NCBI RefSeq assembly: GCF_001748145.1 | Contig: NZ_BCQA01000001.1 | Location: forward strand, 6,040,501 to 6,104,500 | DNA: 64,000 nt | Direction: 5' to 3' | DNA from: Bosea sp. BIWAKO-01 | GTDB taxonomy: Bacteria; Pseudomonadota; Alphaproteobacteria; Rhizobiales; Beijerinckiaceae | Shown here: in pieces, positions 8,693 through 17,526 of the stretch | Position numbering within the stretch: the first letter of the stretch is position 1 | Layout: each line of letters opens with the position of its first letter | The notes under the pieces: generated by a model | Seen by the model: the letters and a program-made list of their open reading frames with translations, nothing else | Databases searched by the model: none | What the model was told of the DNA's origin: nothing | Made by a program: the position numbers and the translations under genes

Positions 8693-8950
8693 CGGCTTGA
8701 TCGGAACGAAGATGCCTGGGCAGGACGCCTGCGCGGCGCCGGTGGCAGACGAAGCCTGGCCAGTCAGGACCTTCGAATTGTCGTTCCTGGGGCATCGAAG
8801 CGCCAACGGACCCGTTCGATACTGGCCCAAGGTACAGTAGAGCCGAGCCCAGTTTTCTCGTTAAACCACCACCGCCGCCAATTTGACTCGGTCTTGAGCG
8901 TGCCCGCGGGCACCAGGGGCGGCCGCAAGCATCATCCTGGAGGGTCGGAC

Positions 8951-10651
8951 ATGAAAATTGGTCGACGCGAATGGCTTGGTCTCTCTGCAAGTATCGCCAT
9001 GCTGACGGGAGCGAGCTTCCCTGCGATATCGCAGCAACCTCAGCCCCAGCAGCAACAGCGACCCAACATCCTCGTGATCATGGGCGACGACGTGGGCTGG
9101 TTCAATGTCGGGGCCTACCACCGAGGGATCATGTCCGGGAAGACGCCCAACCTCGACAGGCTGGCGGCGCAGGGAATGATGTTCACTGATTACTATGCCG
9201 AAGCCAGTTGCACCGCCGGCAGGGCAAGTTTCATCACCGGCGAAATCCCCTTGCGCACGGGTTTGACCACTGTTGGACAAGCAGGCGCGGATGTCGGCAT
9301 GCCGGCCCAGGCCGCGACGATCGCCACGGCTCTGAAAACCCAAGGGTATGCCACGGGCCAGTTCGGAAAGAACCATCTGGGCGACCTGAACAAGTTCCTG
9401 CCGACATTGCACGGCTTCGACGAGTTCTTCGGCTATCTCTACCACCTCGACGCGATGTCCGATCCGTTCTGGTTTTCGTTCCCGGACGAGCAGTCCTATC
9501 GCGACAAGGTCGGCCCCCGCAATTTGCTGCATACCTTTGCGACAACCGTGGATGACGCGACGGAAATGCCGCGCTGGGGAAAGGTCGGCAAGCAGAGGAT
9601 CGTGGATGAGGGGCCTTTGGCGCCCTACCCCAATATGAGCAACGTGCCAAACATGCACGACATCACGCCGAAGGCCAAATATGACATGACGACCTTCGAC
9701 GAAATCCTGGTCAAGTCGTCATGTGATTTCATGGACAAGGCCAAGGCTGACAAGAAGCCGTATTTTGTCTGGCACAACACGACGCGCATGCATGTCTGGA
9801 CGTTCCTGTCGCCGAAATATCAGGCGCTGATGAACAGCAAGACCAATTTCGGCCTTGAAGAGGCGGGCATGGCGCAGCTCGATGACAGCGTCGGCGCCCT
9901 TTTGAAATGCGTGGAGGATTCAGGGCAGGCGGACAACACGATCGTCATCTTCACCACCGACAACGGCGCTGAAGTCTTCACCTGGCCCGATGGCGGGATG
10001 ACCCCTTTCAAAGGGACCAAGGGAACGGTCATGGAAGGCGGCTTCCGGGCACCGGCGATCATTCGCTGGCCGGGCAAGGTCAAGTCCGCCACGGTCGAGA
10101 ACGGGATCTTTTCGGCGCTGGACTGGTTCCCGACGCTCCTGGCTGCAGCCGGCAATAGCGACATCACCGGCCAGCTCCTCAAGGGCGTGGCGTTGGGCGA
10201 CAGGACCTACAAGAACCATCTCGACGGCTATAGCCAGATCGATCTGCTGCAAGGCAACGGTCCGTCCGCGCGGCGTGAGTTCTTCTATTTCGGCGGCCCG
10301 CAACTCGGCGCAGTCCGGATCGAGAACTTCAAGTACCAGTTCTACCAGCAGCCCCAGGGTTGGCCCGGCGCGAAGGTCACCACCGACATGCCGACCATGG
10401 TCAATATCCGCCAGGATCCCTTCGAGCGCACCCCGTCGATCGGCGGCCAGAGCCTCAATGACCTCGGTGGCGGCTATATGAACGACTTCTACGCCCGGGA
10501 ATTCTGGCGGTTCGTCTCCGTTCAGGAAGAGGTCGCCAAGCTTGCTCGGACCGCGATCGATTATCCACCGATGCAGGACCCGGCCTCGTTCAATCTGGAG
10601 GCCGTAAAGCGGCAGATCGACCAGGCCATCAAGAACAAGCCCGGCAACTAA
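8951..10651 (+). CDS. arylsulfatase
   Basis: This 566-residue sulfatase hydrolyses sulfate esters. It starts with a secretion leader that carries paired arginines (MKIGRREWLG), so Tat export is plausible, and the mature part begins after a Gln/Pro-rich stretch. The metal-binding aspartates are in VIMGDDVGW (D46, D47). The formylglycine-forming cysteine is C87 in CTAGRASF, where the family C-x-A/P-x-R core is kept. TTDNG and KGT further along are typical metal/sulfate-contact segments. A GGAGGGT ribosome-binding site precedes the ATG. The natural substrate is unknown, and no formylglycine-generating enzyme gene lies in the window. Confidence 0.92.
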   Translation: MKIGRREWLGLSASIAMLTGASFPAISQQPQPQQQQRPNILVIMGDDVGWFNVGAYHRGIMSGKTPNLDRLAAQGMMFTDYYAEASCTAGRASFITGEIPLRTGLTTVGQAGADVGMPAQAATIATALKTQGYATGQFGKNHLGDLNKFLPTLHGFDEFFGYLYHLDAMSDPFWFSFPDEQSYRDKVGPRNLLHTFATTVDDATEMPRWGKVGKQRIVDEGPLAPYPNMSNVPNMHDITPKAKYDMTTFDEILVKSSCDFMDKAKADKKPYFVWHNTTRMHVWTFLSPKYQALMNSKTNFGLEEAGMAQLDDSVGALLKCVEDSGQADNTIVIFTTDNGAEVFTWPDGGMTPFKGTKGTVMEGGFRAPAIIRWPGKVKSATVENGIFSALDWFPTLLAAAGNSDITGQLLKGVALGDRTYKNHLDGYSQIDLLQGNGPSARREFFYFGGPQLGAVRIENFKYQFYQQPQGWPGAKVTTDMPTMVNIRQDPFERTPSIGGQSLNDLGGGYMNDFYAREFWRFVSVQEEVAKLARTAIDYPPMQDPASFNLEAVKRQIDQAIKNKPGN

Positions 10652-10652
10652 G

Positions 10653-10752
10653 GCATCGGCCCGAAAAGCGGATTGCGGTTTTCCGGGCAAAGCCGATGCA
10701 AGGACAAAGGGTTAGATCATCGGACTGGGTACGATATCCGGCTCGATGATCT
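10653..10752. repeat. dispersed palindromic repeat, copy 1
   Basis: This begins two bases after the sulfatase stop. It shares the arrangement GCATCGGCCCGAAAA...GCCGATGC followed by a second dyad (AGATCATCG...CGATGATCT) with the element at 32482-32585. The second dyad is decayed here. It may act as a transcription terminator or be a mobile palindromic element. Confidence 0.8.
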
Positions 10753-11142
10753 GGGCGAAGCGAGCGGCGGGCGGCGCTGTCGGAGCTGCCCGCTTTTCTT
10801 CGGTCGCGCCGGAGATTGGGCGAGAACGCAAGCTGCACACGCTTGATTCCGGCGCGGGTGGGAAAACTATCGGTCGATCTCGCCGTGGTGGACGATGGCC
10901 ATGACGTCGGTCGCTGGCCCCTCGGACGCACAGTGCTTGAAGCCGAGGCCGTCGATGCAAGCGTCAACGCCGGTCCAGGCCGATGCCGGAGCCGCAACGG
11001 CCAGCCAGCGACAAGCCGGTGGGGAGCTGACGCTTAGCCGGTGGCGTCGAATCTCGGCAAACCACCCTCCTGCAAAGTTCCGACTTCGCAGTGAAACGGC
11101 TAAGGAGGCGGGTGAGATCAGCAAATCCAGGGAATGCCAGGG
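10753..11142. other. unassigned intergenic stretch
   Basis: Apart from the end of the palindromic repeat I see no convincing gene here. Short open frames on both strands have no recognisable content. Confidence 0.4.
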
Positions 11143-11520
11143 ATGACCGAGCCCGCCACGATCCTCTTGAGCCAGGTCAATGGCCATGGTGCCTCCGCGA
11201 GCGGGCAAACCAGCTGCCTCGATCTGACGGACAGCAATGGACGCCGCTTCATCCTTCACATCCCGCGCCTGCTCGAGGGGGATTTCCTGTCGCGCTTCGA
11301 AGCGGCAGCCATGCACGCCGCCGAGATGCGCGGCTCCCCGTCACATGCCGACGTCGTCAACGCCGTGCTCGCCGAACAGACCAGTTTCGTGATGGCCGAT
11401 GATGGAACCTTGATCCTGCGGACCAAGACCCGCTCCGGCGTGGATATCGATATCAGCTTCGACGAGACCACCGTGCGCGGACTTCGCACCTTGCTGGACA
11501 AGCTGCCGTCGCCTCACTGA
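11143..11520 (+). CDS. hypothetical protein
   Basis: A 125-residue soluble protein (an upstream ATG at 11134 would add three residues). It has alternating hydrophobic strands such as RRFILHIPRLLEGDFLSRFE and a C-terminal segment VDIDISFDETTVRGLRTLL. A CAGGGA element lies about 9 bp before the chosen ATG. It converges with the LysR gene, overlapping by 7 bp. No family recognised. Confidence 0.6.
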   Translation: MTEPATILLSQVNGHGASASGQTSCLDLTDSNGRRFILHIPRLLEGDFLSRFEAAAMHAAEMRGSPSHADVVNAVLAEQTSFVMADDGTLILRTKTRSGVDIDISFDETTVRGLRTLLDKLPSPH

Positions 11521-12434
11521 CACGGCTGGGGAGGCGCTTCGCAGCGGGTTGAAAACAGGCGCTCCCCGATGAAATCGACGAAGACCCTGACCTTCGGCGA
11601 GAGGTTGCGGTTGGAGGGCCAGATCAGGCTGAAATGGCCGGGAGCATCGATCCGGTCATCGAGCAGGGTGAGCAGCTCGCCCCTCGCCAACGGGTCCCGC
11701 ACCAGGAAATCCGGCATGCAGCCGATGCCAAGGCCGGCGACCGTGGCGCCGCGCAGCGCCTCCATATTGTTGCAGGTCAGGACCGTGCGCGTGCGCAATT
11801 CCGCCTCGCCAGCCACGAGCGTGAGCGGCCAGGCCTGGACCTTTCCGCTGTTGGGATAGCGGAAGCGGATGCCGAGATGCCCGTCGAGGTCGCGCGGGCA
11901 TTCCGGCTTGCCGTGGCGCTCCAGATAGGACGGTGCGGCGCAGAGCAGCATCTGGAAAGGGCGCAGGGTCCGCGTCATCAGGCGCGAATCCGGGAGTTCG
12001 CCGCTGCGGATCGCGACATCGACGCCCTCGTCGATCAGGTCGACGAGGCGGTCGTTGAAATCGAGATCGACCTCGATCTCGGGGTAGCGCGCCATGAACT
12101 CCGGCAGGACCGGCAAGAGCAGGTGGTAGCTCACGATCGGCGTGCTGACGCGCAGGCGCCCGCGCGGCACGTCCATCGTCCGGGCGAGCATGGCGCGGGC
12201 ATCGTCGAGATCGTCGAGGATGCGCCGGCAGCGCTCGTGGAAGGCCCGCCCCTCCTCGGTCAGCCGCAGGCTGCGGGTTGAGCGCTGGAACAGCCGGATG
12301 CCGAGCTGCTGTTCGAGCCTGGTCACGGCCTTGCCGACCGCCGACGCAGACAGTCCGAGCACGCGCCCGGCCATGACGAAGCTGCCGAGATCGGCGGTCC
12401 GGACAAAGGCCATCAGGCCGCTCAGCGAATCCAT
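11514..12434 (-). CDS. LysR-family transcriptional regulator
   Basis: The 306-residue protein has the LysR winged helix-turn-helix at residues 1-60 (MDSLSGLMAFVRTADLGSF, LSASAVGKAVTRLEQQLG) followed by the substrate-binding effector domain. The subgroup with RSTRSLRLTEEG and later VAIRSGELPDSRL usually controls divergent oxidoreductase or efflux genes. It is divergent from an MFS transporter across a 201-bp region with two near-identical palindromes, so it most likely controls that transporter. Confidence 0.93.
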   Translation of the reverse strand: MDSLSGLMAFVRTADLGSFVMAGRVLGLSASAVGKAVTRLEQQLGIRLFQRSTRSLRLTEEGRAFHERCRRILDDLDDARAMLARTMDVPRGRLRVSTPIVSYHLLLPVLPEFMARYPEIEVDLDFNDRLVDLIDEGVDVAIRSGELPDSRLMTRTLRPFQMLLCAAPSYLERHGKPECPRDLDGHLGIRFRYPNSGKVQAWPLTLVAGEAELRTRTVLTCNNMEALRGATVAGLGIGCMPDFLVRDPLARGELLTLLDDRIDAPGHFSLIWPSNRNLSPKVRVFVDFIGERLFSTRCEAPPQPCQ

Positions 12435-12548
12435 TCCTGACTCTCCCGAGACACGATCATTCGAGCGTTTTCTTCCGCCAAGATCGGAATGCGCGACTCC
12501 TTGGCAGGTATTCCATCGAGATTATCCTGTCTCACGGGGAAAGACGAA

Positions 12549-12583
12549 CTTTCCCCGGGGAAAGGCCAGCTTTCCCGGGAAAG
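12549..12583. promoter_or_regulatory. twin palindromes upstream of MFS gene
   Basis: CTTTCCCCGGGGAAAG (12549-12564) and CTTTCCCGGGAAAG (12570-12583) are perfect palindromes 5 bp apart, with a GGGGAAAG half-site at 12537-12544 before them. They lie in the LysR/MFS divergent region and are strong candidate operators or a structured leader for the transporter mRNA. Confidence 0.65.
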
Positions 12584-12635
12584 GCGGGCGCCGCCCAATC
12601 GCAGCGCCGCCGCCATCGAACAGGGCATCCAATCC

Positions 12636-14186
12636 ATGACGCAAACCATCACGCGGCCGCGCACGGCCGAGCAGGCGCTCGTGCTCCTATCCGTCTGCCT
12701 CGCCGCTGCGGCCATGCCGCTGACCTTTACCGGGCCGGCCGTAGCGCTTCCTGCCATCGGCAAGGCGCTGGGCGGCAGCCCGATCGCCCTCAACTGGGTC
12801 ACCAACGCCTTCATGCTGACCTTCGGATCGAGCCTGATGGCAGCGGGCGGACTGGCCGATGCCTATGGCCGCAAGCGCGTTTTCCTCATCGGCGTCGGCG
12901 CATTCGCCGTGCTCTCCATGGCGCTGGCCGTTGCGCCCGACATCCTGTGGTTCGATCTGGGGCGGGCGGCTCAGGGCGTCGCGGCGGCCGCCGCCTTTTC
13001 CGGCGGCATGGCGGCGCTCGCACAGGAATTCGATGGCGCGTCGCGCATCCGCGCCTTCAGCATCGTCGGCACAAGCTTCGGCATCGGCCTTGCCTTCGGA
13101 CCGATTGCATCAGGCCTGATGATCGACGCCTTCGGCTGGCGCAGCATTTTTGGGCTCGTGGTCGTCCTGGCGGTGCTCGCCCTGGCGCTCGGAGCGCGTG
13201 TCCTGCAGGAATCGCGCGATCCCGACGCCGCCGGGCTCGATTGGCCAGGCGCCGCCAGTTTCACGCTGGCCCTGGCGCTCTTCACCTATGGCGCCCTGCT
13301 GGCGCCGGAGCGCGGCTGGTACGAGCCAGGCGTGATGAGCCTGCTGGCGGGCTCGGTCCTGCTCTTCATCGCCTTCGTCGTGATCGAGGGCCGCGTCGCT
13401 CGGCCGATGCTCGACCTCTCCCTGTTCCGCTACCCCCGGTTTGTCGGGGTGCAGTTGCTGGCCGCAGCGCCGGCCTATGCCTTCGTCGTGCTGCTGATCC
13501 TGCTGCCCGTGCGCTTCATCGGCATCGAGGGCCTGAGCGAGATCGCCGCCGGCCGGCTGATGATCGCACTCTCCGCGCCGTTGCTGGTTCTGCCGATCGC
13601 GGCCGGCCTGCTAACGCGCTGGTTCGCGCCGGCGACGATCTGCGGCGCAGGCCTGCTGATCTGCGCTGCCGGCCTGTTCTGGCTGAGCCGCGTTCCGCTC
13701 GGCGGCGAAACGATGGGCATCGCCATGCCGATGGCGCTGATCGGCATCGGCATCAGCCTGCCCTGGGGGCTGATGGACGGGCTTGCAGTCAGCGTCGTGC
13801 CCAGGGAACGCGCCGGCATGGCGACCGGCATCTTCAGCACCACGCGCGTGGCCGGCGAAGGCGTGGCGCTCGCGGTCGTCAGCGCCGTGCTGTCCGCCCT
13901 GACGGCGGGCCATCTTGCAGCTGGCGCGACGACGGCGCATGCGGGCCCCGCCGCCCAACGGCTCGTCACCGGCGACATCGCGAGCGCCGCGGCCGCCTTG
14001 CCGCAGATGAGCCGGACTGCGCTCGTCCAGGGTTATGGCGAGGCCTTCGCGACAGTGCTCGTGATGCTCTGCGCCGTCACGGTCGTCACCGCGATCGTCG
14101 TCTTCGCCTTCCTCGGGCGCGGCGGGGAGCAAGGGGCCGAGCCAGCGGTGGAGGCGCAAGAGCGCCTGCGCACCTCGGAAGCCTGA
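12636..14186 (+). CDS. MFS efflux transporter, DHA2 (14-helix) type
   Basis: This 516-residue inner-membrane transporter has the number of hydrophobic segments expected for a 14-helix drug:H+ antiporter. MFS loop motifs include the motif A region GGLADAYGRKRVFLIG and the antiporter motif C-like GTSFGIGLAFGPIASG. The ATG at 12636 is chosen because the preceding in-frame sequence crosses the palindromes. It is controlled, by inference, by the divergent LysR regulator. The export substrate is unknown; drug or aromatic-acid efflux is typical. Confidence 0.9.
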   Translation: MTQTITRPRTAEQALVLLSVCLAAAAMPLTFTGPAVALPAIGKALGGSPIALNWVTNAFMLTFGSSLMAAGGLADAYGRKRVFLIGVGAFAVLSMALAVAPDILWFDLGRAAQGVAAAAAFSGGMAALAQEFDGASRIRAFSIVGTSFGIGLAFGPIASGLMIDAFGWRSIFGLVVVLAVLALALGARVLQESRDPDAAGLDWPGAASFTLALALFTYGALLAPERGWYEPGVMSLLAGSVLLFIAFVVIEGRVARPMLDLSLFRYPRFVGVQLLAAAPAYAFVVLLILLPVRFIGIEGLSEIAAGRLMIALSAPLLVLPIAAGLLTRWFAPATICGAGLLICAAGLFWLSRVPLGGETMGIAMPMALIGIGISLPWGLMDGLAVSVVPRERAGMATGIFSTTRVAGEGVALAVVSAVLSALTAGHLAAGATTAHAGPAAQRLVTGDIASAAAALPQMSRTALVQGYGEAFATVLVMLCAVTVVTAIVVFAFLGRGGEQGAEPAVEAQERLRTSEA

Positions 14187-14187
14187 C

Positions 14188-14204
14188 CCGGGCTCGCCCG
14201 GTTT
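14188..14204 (+). terminator. hairpin after MFS gene
   Basis: CCGGGC-TC-GCCCGG followed by TTT lies immediately after the transporter stop. The U tract is short, so this is only a possible terminator. Confidence 0.35.
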
Positions 14205-14295
14205 GCGGCAAGGCATGGGTGGAGAGAGCTCATCTGCGCACGATCAGCGGATTGCCGGGAGCCAGGGCCCCCGGCGCGCGAGCTCGAGCGACCTT

Positions 14296-14916
14296 TCAAG
14301 GCAAGAGGGCAATGCGGGCGAGCAAGTTGACCAGCTCCGACTGACGTCTGGTCTGGGTCTTGGCGAAGAGCGACGCCAGTTGCGAGCGAACCGTCGTGCG
14401 GCTGACGCGGTGAACCCGGGCGACATCCACGGGCTTGCCGCCGCGCGCCAATTCAAGCGCGAGGCGCGTTTCGGCCAAAGTGAGGCCAAACATGCGCCGA
14501 AGCATAAAGGGATTGGGTTCCAGGTGGGCGTCAAGATTGAGCAACATGACGACGCTGCGACCAGCCGGGATGTCGTCCGCGGACTGACTAAGCACGAAGG
14601 GGGCATCCTCCTGGCTCCAGATCACGATCCAGGTCAGGGGCCCGAGCGGCGAGCGGTTTGGGCCGCGCTGAAGCAATTGCTTCAATGCGCTCGTCAGCCG
14701 GTCGAGATTGTCCACAGAGCCATCCTCGGGACCAAGGATCAGGCGGGCCGTCGCGTTGGCTTCTACGATGTTCCGGTGGTCATCGAGGAGGAGATAGCCG
14801 CAGCCGATGCGATCGAGCATACCGAGGAAGGTGGCACTGGGATCGCTAGCCAGAGTTCTGCCGCCGACCTGCTCGACGGTTGCCGCGCTGGAGGTGATAT
14901 CAGGCCTCGCGATCAT
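14296..14916 (-). CDS. LuxR-type helix-turn-helix regulator with PAS-like domain
   Basis: The 206-residue protein has an N-terminal PAS-like sensor region (LDRIGCGYLLLDDHRNIVEA, about residues 33-52). Its C-terminal LuxR/FixJ-type helix-turn-helix (LTLAETRLALELARGG...HRVSRTTVRSQLASLFAKT) spans about residues 145-195. It stands alone with no histidine kinase nearby. Its target and signal are unknown; a role in sensing a small ligand through the PAS fold is inferred. Confidence 0.8.
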   Translation of the reverse strand: MIARPDITSSAATVEQVGGRTLASDPSATFLGMLDRIGCGYLLLDDHRNIVEANATARLILGPEDGSVDNLDRLTSALKQLLQRGPNRSPLGPLTWIVIWSQEDAPFVLSQSADDIPAGRSVVMLLNLDAHLEPNPFMLRRMFGLTLAETRLALELARGGKPVDVARVHRVSRTTVRSQLASLFAKTQTRRQSELVNLLARIALLP

Positions 14917-15318
14917 CGGTTAGCCGAGCCTCTGTTCTTTGGCCCCCCATGTTTCCGATGCTCTGTGGCTACAATTGTAATCCCTCACGTGCTCCTTTGA
15001 GAAGGATTTCCGTGCGGATGGCGCTACGCTGGTCGTCATGCCAGACATGGACTCCACCAAAAATTCGGGAGCGGGCAAAAGGCTCCCCCTGTCCCCGAAT
15101 TTGGCTGGTCTTGGCCCATTTTCCCTTCGATGCTATCACTGGCAGGGTCCCGCCTGTTCCCGCGGCGGGATCCTGAAGGCGCGATTTTGCAATGCGGTTC
15201 AGAAACTACGGCGCATCCTGATGGGCCCGGAACTGGACACCAGGCACGCCGAACGTCGCTTGCAGGCAGCTCGCTGAGGAATTCGACCGGGTCCCGACAA
15301 TGGCAGCTTGGCATTGCG
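14917..15318. other. unassigned stretch with complex hairpin
   Basis: No gene is convincing here. The stretch contains the nested hairpin at 15061-15102 listed separately. Confidence 0.4.
15061..15102. repeat. nested inverted repeat
   Basis: AAATTCGGG (15061-15069) pairs with CCCGAATTT (15094-15102). Inside, GGGAGC (15067-15072) pairs with GCTCCC (15082-15087). Both stems share GGG bases, so they are alternative or slipped structures. It could be a terminator or the scar of a small mobile element. Confidence 0.5.
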
Positions 15319-15600
15319 ATGAGCGTTTTCCCGGTTGAGGGCTCCCGCCCCTGGACACACGAGATCCTGATCCCGATCGGGGGACCAGGGTTTCTCTCTC
15401 GGCTTGAAGAGATCGATGCATGGCTCACGCATTGGGACGTTATCCATGAGATGAAGGCGGTCATTGAGTCCGGCATCGTGATCCGCTTCGCAGAGGAGCG
15501 TTTCGCCCGCGCCTTTGCCGAGGCTTTTGCCCTGGATCCTCGGAAGCTCCCGGATGCGACGGGCACGTGCCGCTGCTCTTCTGACCTGCAGGGTCACTGA
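15319..15600 (+). CDS. small hypothetical protein
   Basis: A 93-residue protein with a helical middle (FLSRLEEIDAWLTHWDVIHEMKAV, read from about residue 25) and a balanced composition unlike a shadow frame. The ribosome-binding site is weak. It converges with the next small gene, overlapping by 7 bp. No family recognised. Confidence 0.5.
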   Translation: MSVFPVEGSRPWTHEILIPIGGPGFLSRLEEIDAWLTHWDVIHEMKAVIESGIVIRFAEERFARAFAEAFALDPRKLPDATGTCRCSSDLQGH

Positions 15601-15803
15601 ACGGGGTGATGCTTCGCGTAAACGGCGGCAGCTTTGACGAGAACCACCTCCACAGCGGCCGAGACGTCGAGCCCTTTCAGCAGGTCGAGTGTGGCCTCGG
15701 TATCCGTTTCGGGGAAAACCACAGCGCCTTCACCGGCGTCGCCACTGATGATCATCTGCTTCAGCTTCGTGACGGTGAAATCGAGATTTTCCGACAGCAC
15801 CAT
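15594..15803 (-). CDS. small hypothetical protein
   Basis: A 69-residue protein (MVLSENLDFTVTKLKQMI...) with predicted helices and an acidic-hydrophobic centre. It looks coding because of its ordinary amino-acid balance. The function is unknown. Confidence 0.5.
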   Translation of the reverse strand: MVLSENLDFTVTKLKQMIISGDAGEGAVVFPETDTEATLDLLKGLDVSAAVEVVLVKAAAVYAKHHPVQ

Positions 15804-15970
15804 TCAGGAGCTTCGCGAGGCGCGCCGATCCGGCGCGCCTACTTCAATGGGATGAGACCTGAATGGCAGCGGGCGCCTCTGGAACTTGAGGGCTCGCTGA
15901 AGCATAGTTGGCATGGCGCTGCAGGTCCGCCCGCATCGGGCGGCACCGCCCGCCATGCCTGGAAGTGGCT

Positions 15971-17023
15971 ATGCCTCACCCGGTCAAGCTCGTTTCCGTC
16001 GCGACGGCTGTCCCGCCCCATGAGTTTCGCCAGCGCGATGTGGCAGCAGCCGCCCATCGGAGCTTTGCCGGCCGCTATCCCGATTTCGAGCAGCTTGCGC
16101 GCGTCTTCGAGAATTCGGGCATCAGCCGCCGATATGCCGTCCGGCCGATCGAATGGTATCTGCAGCCATTGGGATGGCCCGAGCGCAGCGCCGCCTATAT
16201 CGCCGGCGCTTGCGACCTGTTCGTGGATGCAACGACGAAGGCGCTGGGCACTGCCGGCCTTCAGGCGTCCGAGATCGATACGATCGTGACGGTCTCGTCG
16301 ACGGGCATAGCGACTCCCAGCCTCGATGCCCGCGTCGCCGAGAGACTTGGTTTGAGAAGCGACGTCGAACGTGTCCCGGTCTTCGGTCTGGGATGTGCCG
16401 GCGGCGTATCGGGTTTCTCGATCGCCTCTCGCCTGGCCGCGTCCCGCCCTGGTTCGACAATCCTGCTCGTGGCCGTCGAGATCTGCACGCTGGCTTTCCG
16501 GCTCGATGTCCTGACGAAGGCCAACATCGTTGCGACCGCCTTGTTCGGCGATGGCGCCGCAGCCTGCATCCTGAAGGCCGGGCTGGATGGCATCGCCACG
16601 GTCGAGATGACCGGGCAGCACATGTGGCCCGACACGCTGGATATCATGGGCTGGACTGTCGATCCCCAGGGCTTTGGCGTGATCTTCGACCGGGCGATCC
16701 CGCCCTTCGCGGAGGAGCGGTTCAACCCCGCCCTTGCAGGGATCCTCGAGCGTGAAGGGCTATCGCTGTCCGACGTCGATCTGTTTGCCTGTCATCCCGG
16801 CGGGAAGAAGGTGATCGAGGCCCTGGAAAGCGCGTTGTCACTCGGGCAAGGAACGCTCGACCACGAACGCTCAGTCCTGTCCGACTATGGCAACATGTCG
16901 GCTCCCACCGCCCTCTTCGTCCTCCAGCGTGCGATCGCGGCAGGCTTGCCCTCGCGCACGCTGCTGGTGGCGATGGGGCCGGGCTTCACCGTGAGCTGCG
17001 CCTTGCTGCGGCAAGGGACATGA
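15971..17023 (+). CDS. type III polyketide synthase (chalcone/stilbene synthase family)
   Basis: The 350-residue enzyme has the thiolase fold of type III polyketide synthases, which extend an acyl-CoA starter with malonyl-CoA and cyclise it. The catalytic triad is in place: Cys in GLGCAGG (C142), His in FACHPGG (H275) and Asn in DYGNMSAPT (N308). The C-terminal loop MGPGFTVS is the usual GFGPG-like gate. It is the first gene of an operon: its stop overlaps the start of an ICMT-like methyltransferase, and an MFS exporter follows. The best-known relatives with such a partner make alkylresorcinols or alkylpyrones, so a long-chain phenolic or pyrone lipid is the likely product. Confidence 0.93.
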   Translation: MPHPVKLVSVATAVPPHEFRQRDVAAAAHRSFAGRYPDFEQLARVFENSGISRRYAVRPIEWYLQPLGWPERSAAYIAGACDLFVDATTKALGTAGLQASEIDTIVTVSSTGIATPSLDARVAERLGLRSDVERVPVFGLGCAGGVSGFSIASRLAASRPGSTILLVAVEICTLAFRLDVLTKANIVATALFGDGAAACILKAGLDGIATVEMTGQHMWPDTLDIMGWTVDPQGFGVIFDRAIPPFAEERFNPALAGILEREGLSLSDVDLFACHPGGKKVIEALESALSLGQGTLDHERSVLSDYGNMSAPTALFVLQRAIAAGLPSRTLLVAMGPGFTVSCALLRQGT

Positions 17024-17526
17024 CGCCGGCGATCGTCTTGCTGGCCCTGGTGACGGCCGAGCGGATCGGGGAACTCTGGCTCGCGAACAGAAACACGTCT
17101 GCCCTGCTCGCCAGGGGCGCCGTGGAGAAGGCTGCCGGCCACTATCCGGCGATCGTCCTGCTGCACGCGACCTGGCTGATCGGACTTTGGCTGCTCGGTT
17201 GGGCACAAGCGATCCATCTCGGCTGGCTCGCGGTTTTCTGCCTGCTTCAGGGGCTGCGCCTTTGGGTGCTGGTGACGCTGGGCCGGCGTTGGACGACCCG
17301 CATCATCGTCGCACCGGGCGAGAGGCTGGTGGCCAGAGGCCCTTATCGGTTCGTGTCGCACCCGAATTATATCGTCGTCATTGGCGAGATCGCTGTCTTG
17401 CCGCTGTGCCTTGGCCTGCCATGGTTCGCGCTTGTCTTTTCGATCGTCAACGGTCTCGTCCTGACGATCCGCATTCGCGCCGAGAATGCTGCGCTTGAAG
17501 AGGCTCGCCATGCCGCCACTGGCTGA
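17020..17526 (+). CDS. isoprenylcysteine carboxyl methyltransferase-like protein
   Basis: This 168-residue membrane protein of the ICMT/phospholipid methyltransferase superfamily has four or five hydrophobic segments and the conserved C-terminal cofactor region: GERLVARGPYRFVSHPNYI (around residues 100-118) and a late RIRAENAAL. In Bacillus the related BpsB O-methylates alkylpyrones made by the adjacent type III synthase. The ATGA overlap with the synthase and the shared order support the same job here, which remains inference. The next gene starts 17 bp before this one ends. Confidence 0.88.
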   Translation: MTPAIVLLALVTAERIGELWLANRNTSALLARGAVEKAAGHYPAIVLLHATWLIGLWLLGWAQAIHLGWLAVFCLLQGLRLWVLVTLGRRWTTRIIVAPGERLVARGPYRFVSHPNYIVVIGEIAVLPLCLGLPWFALVFSIVNGLVLTIRIRAENAALEEARHAATG

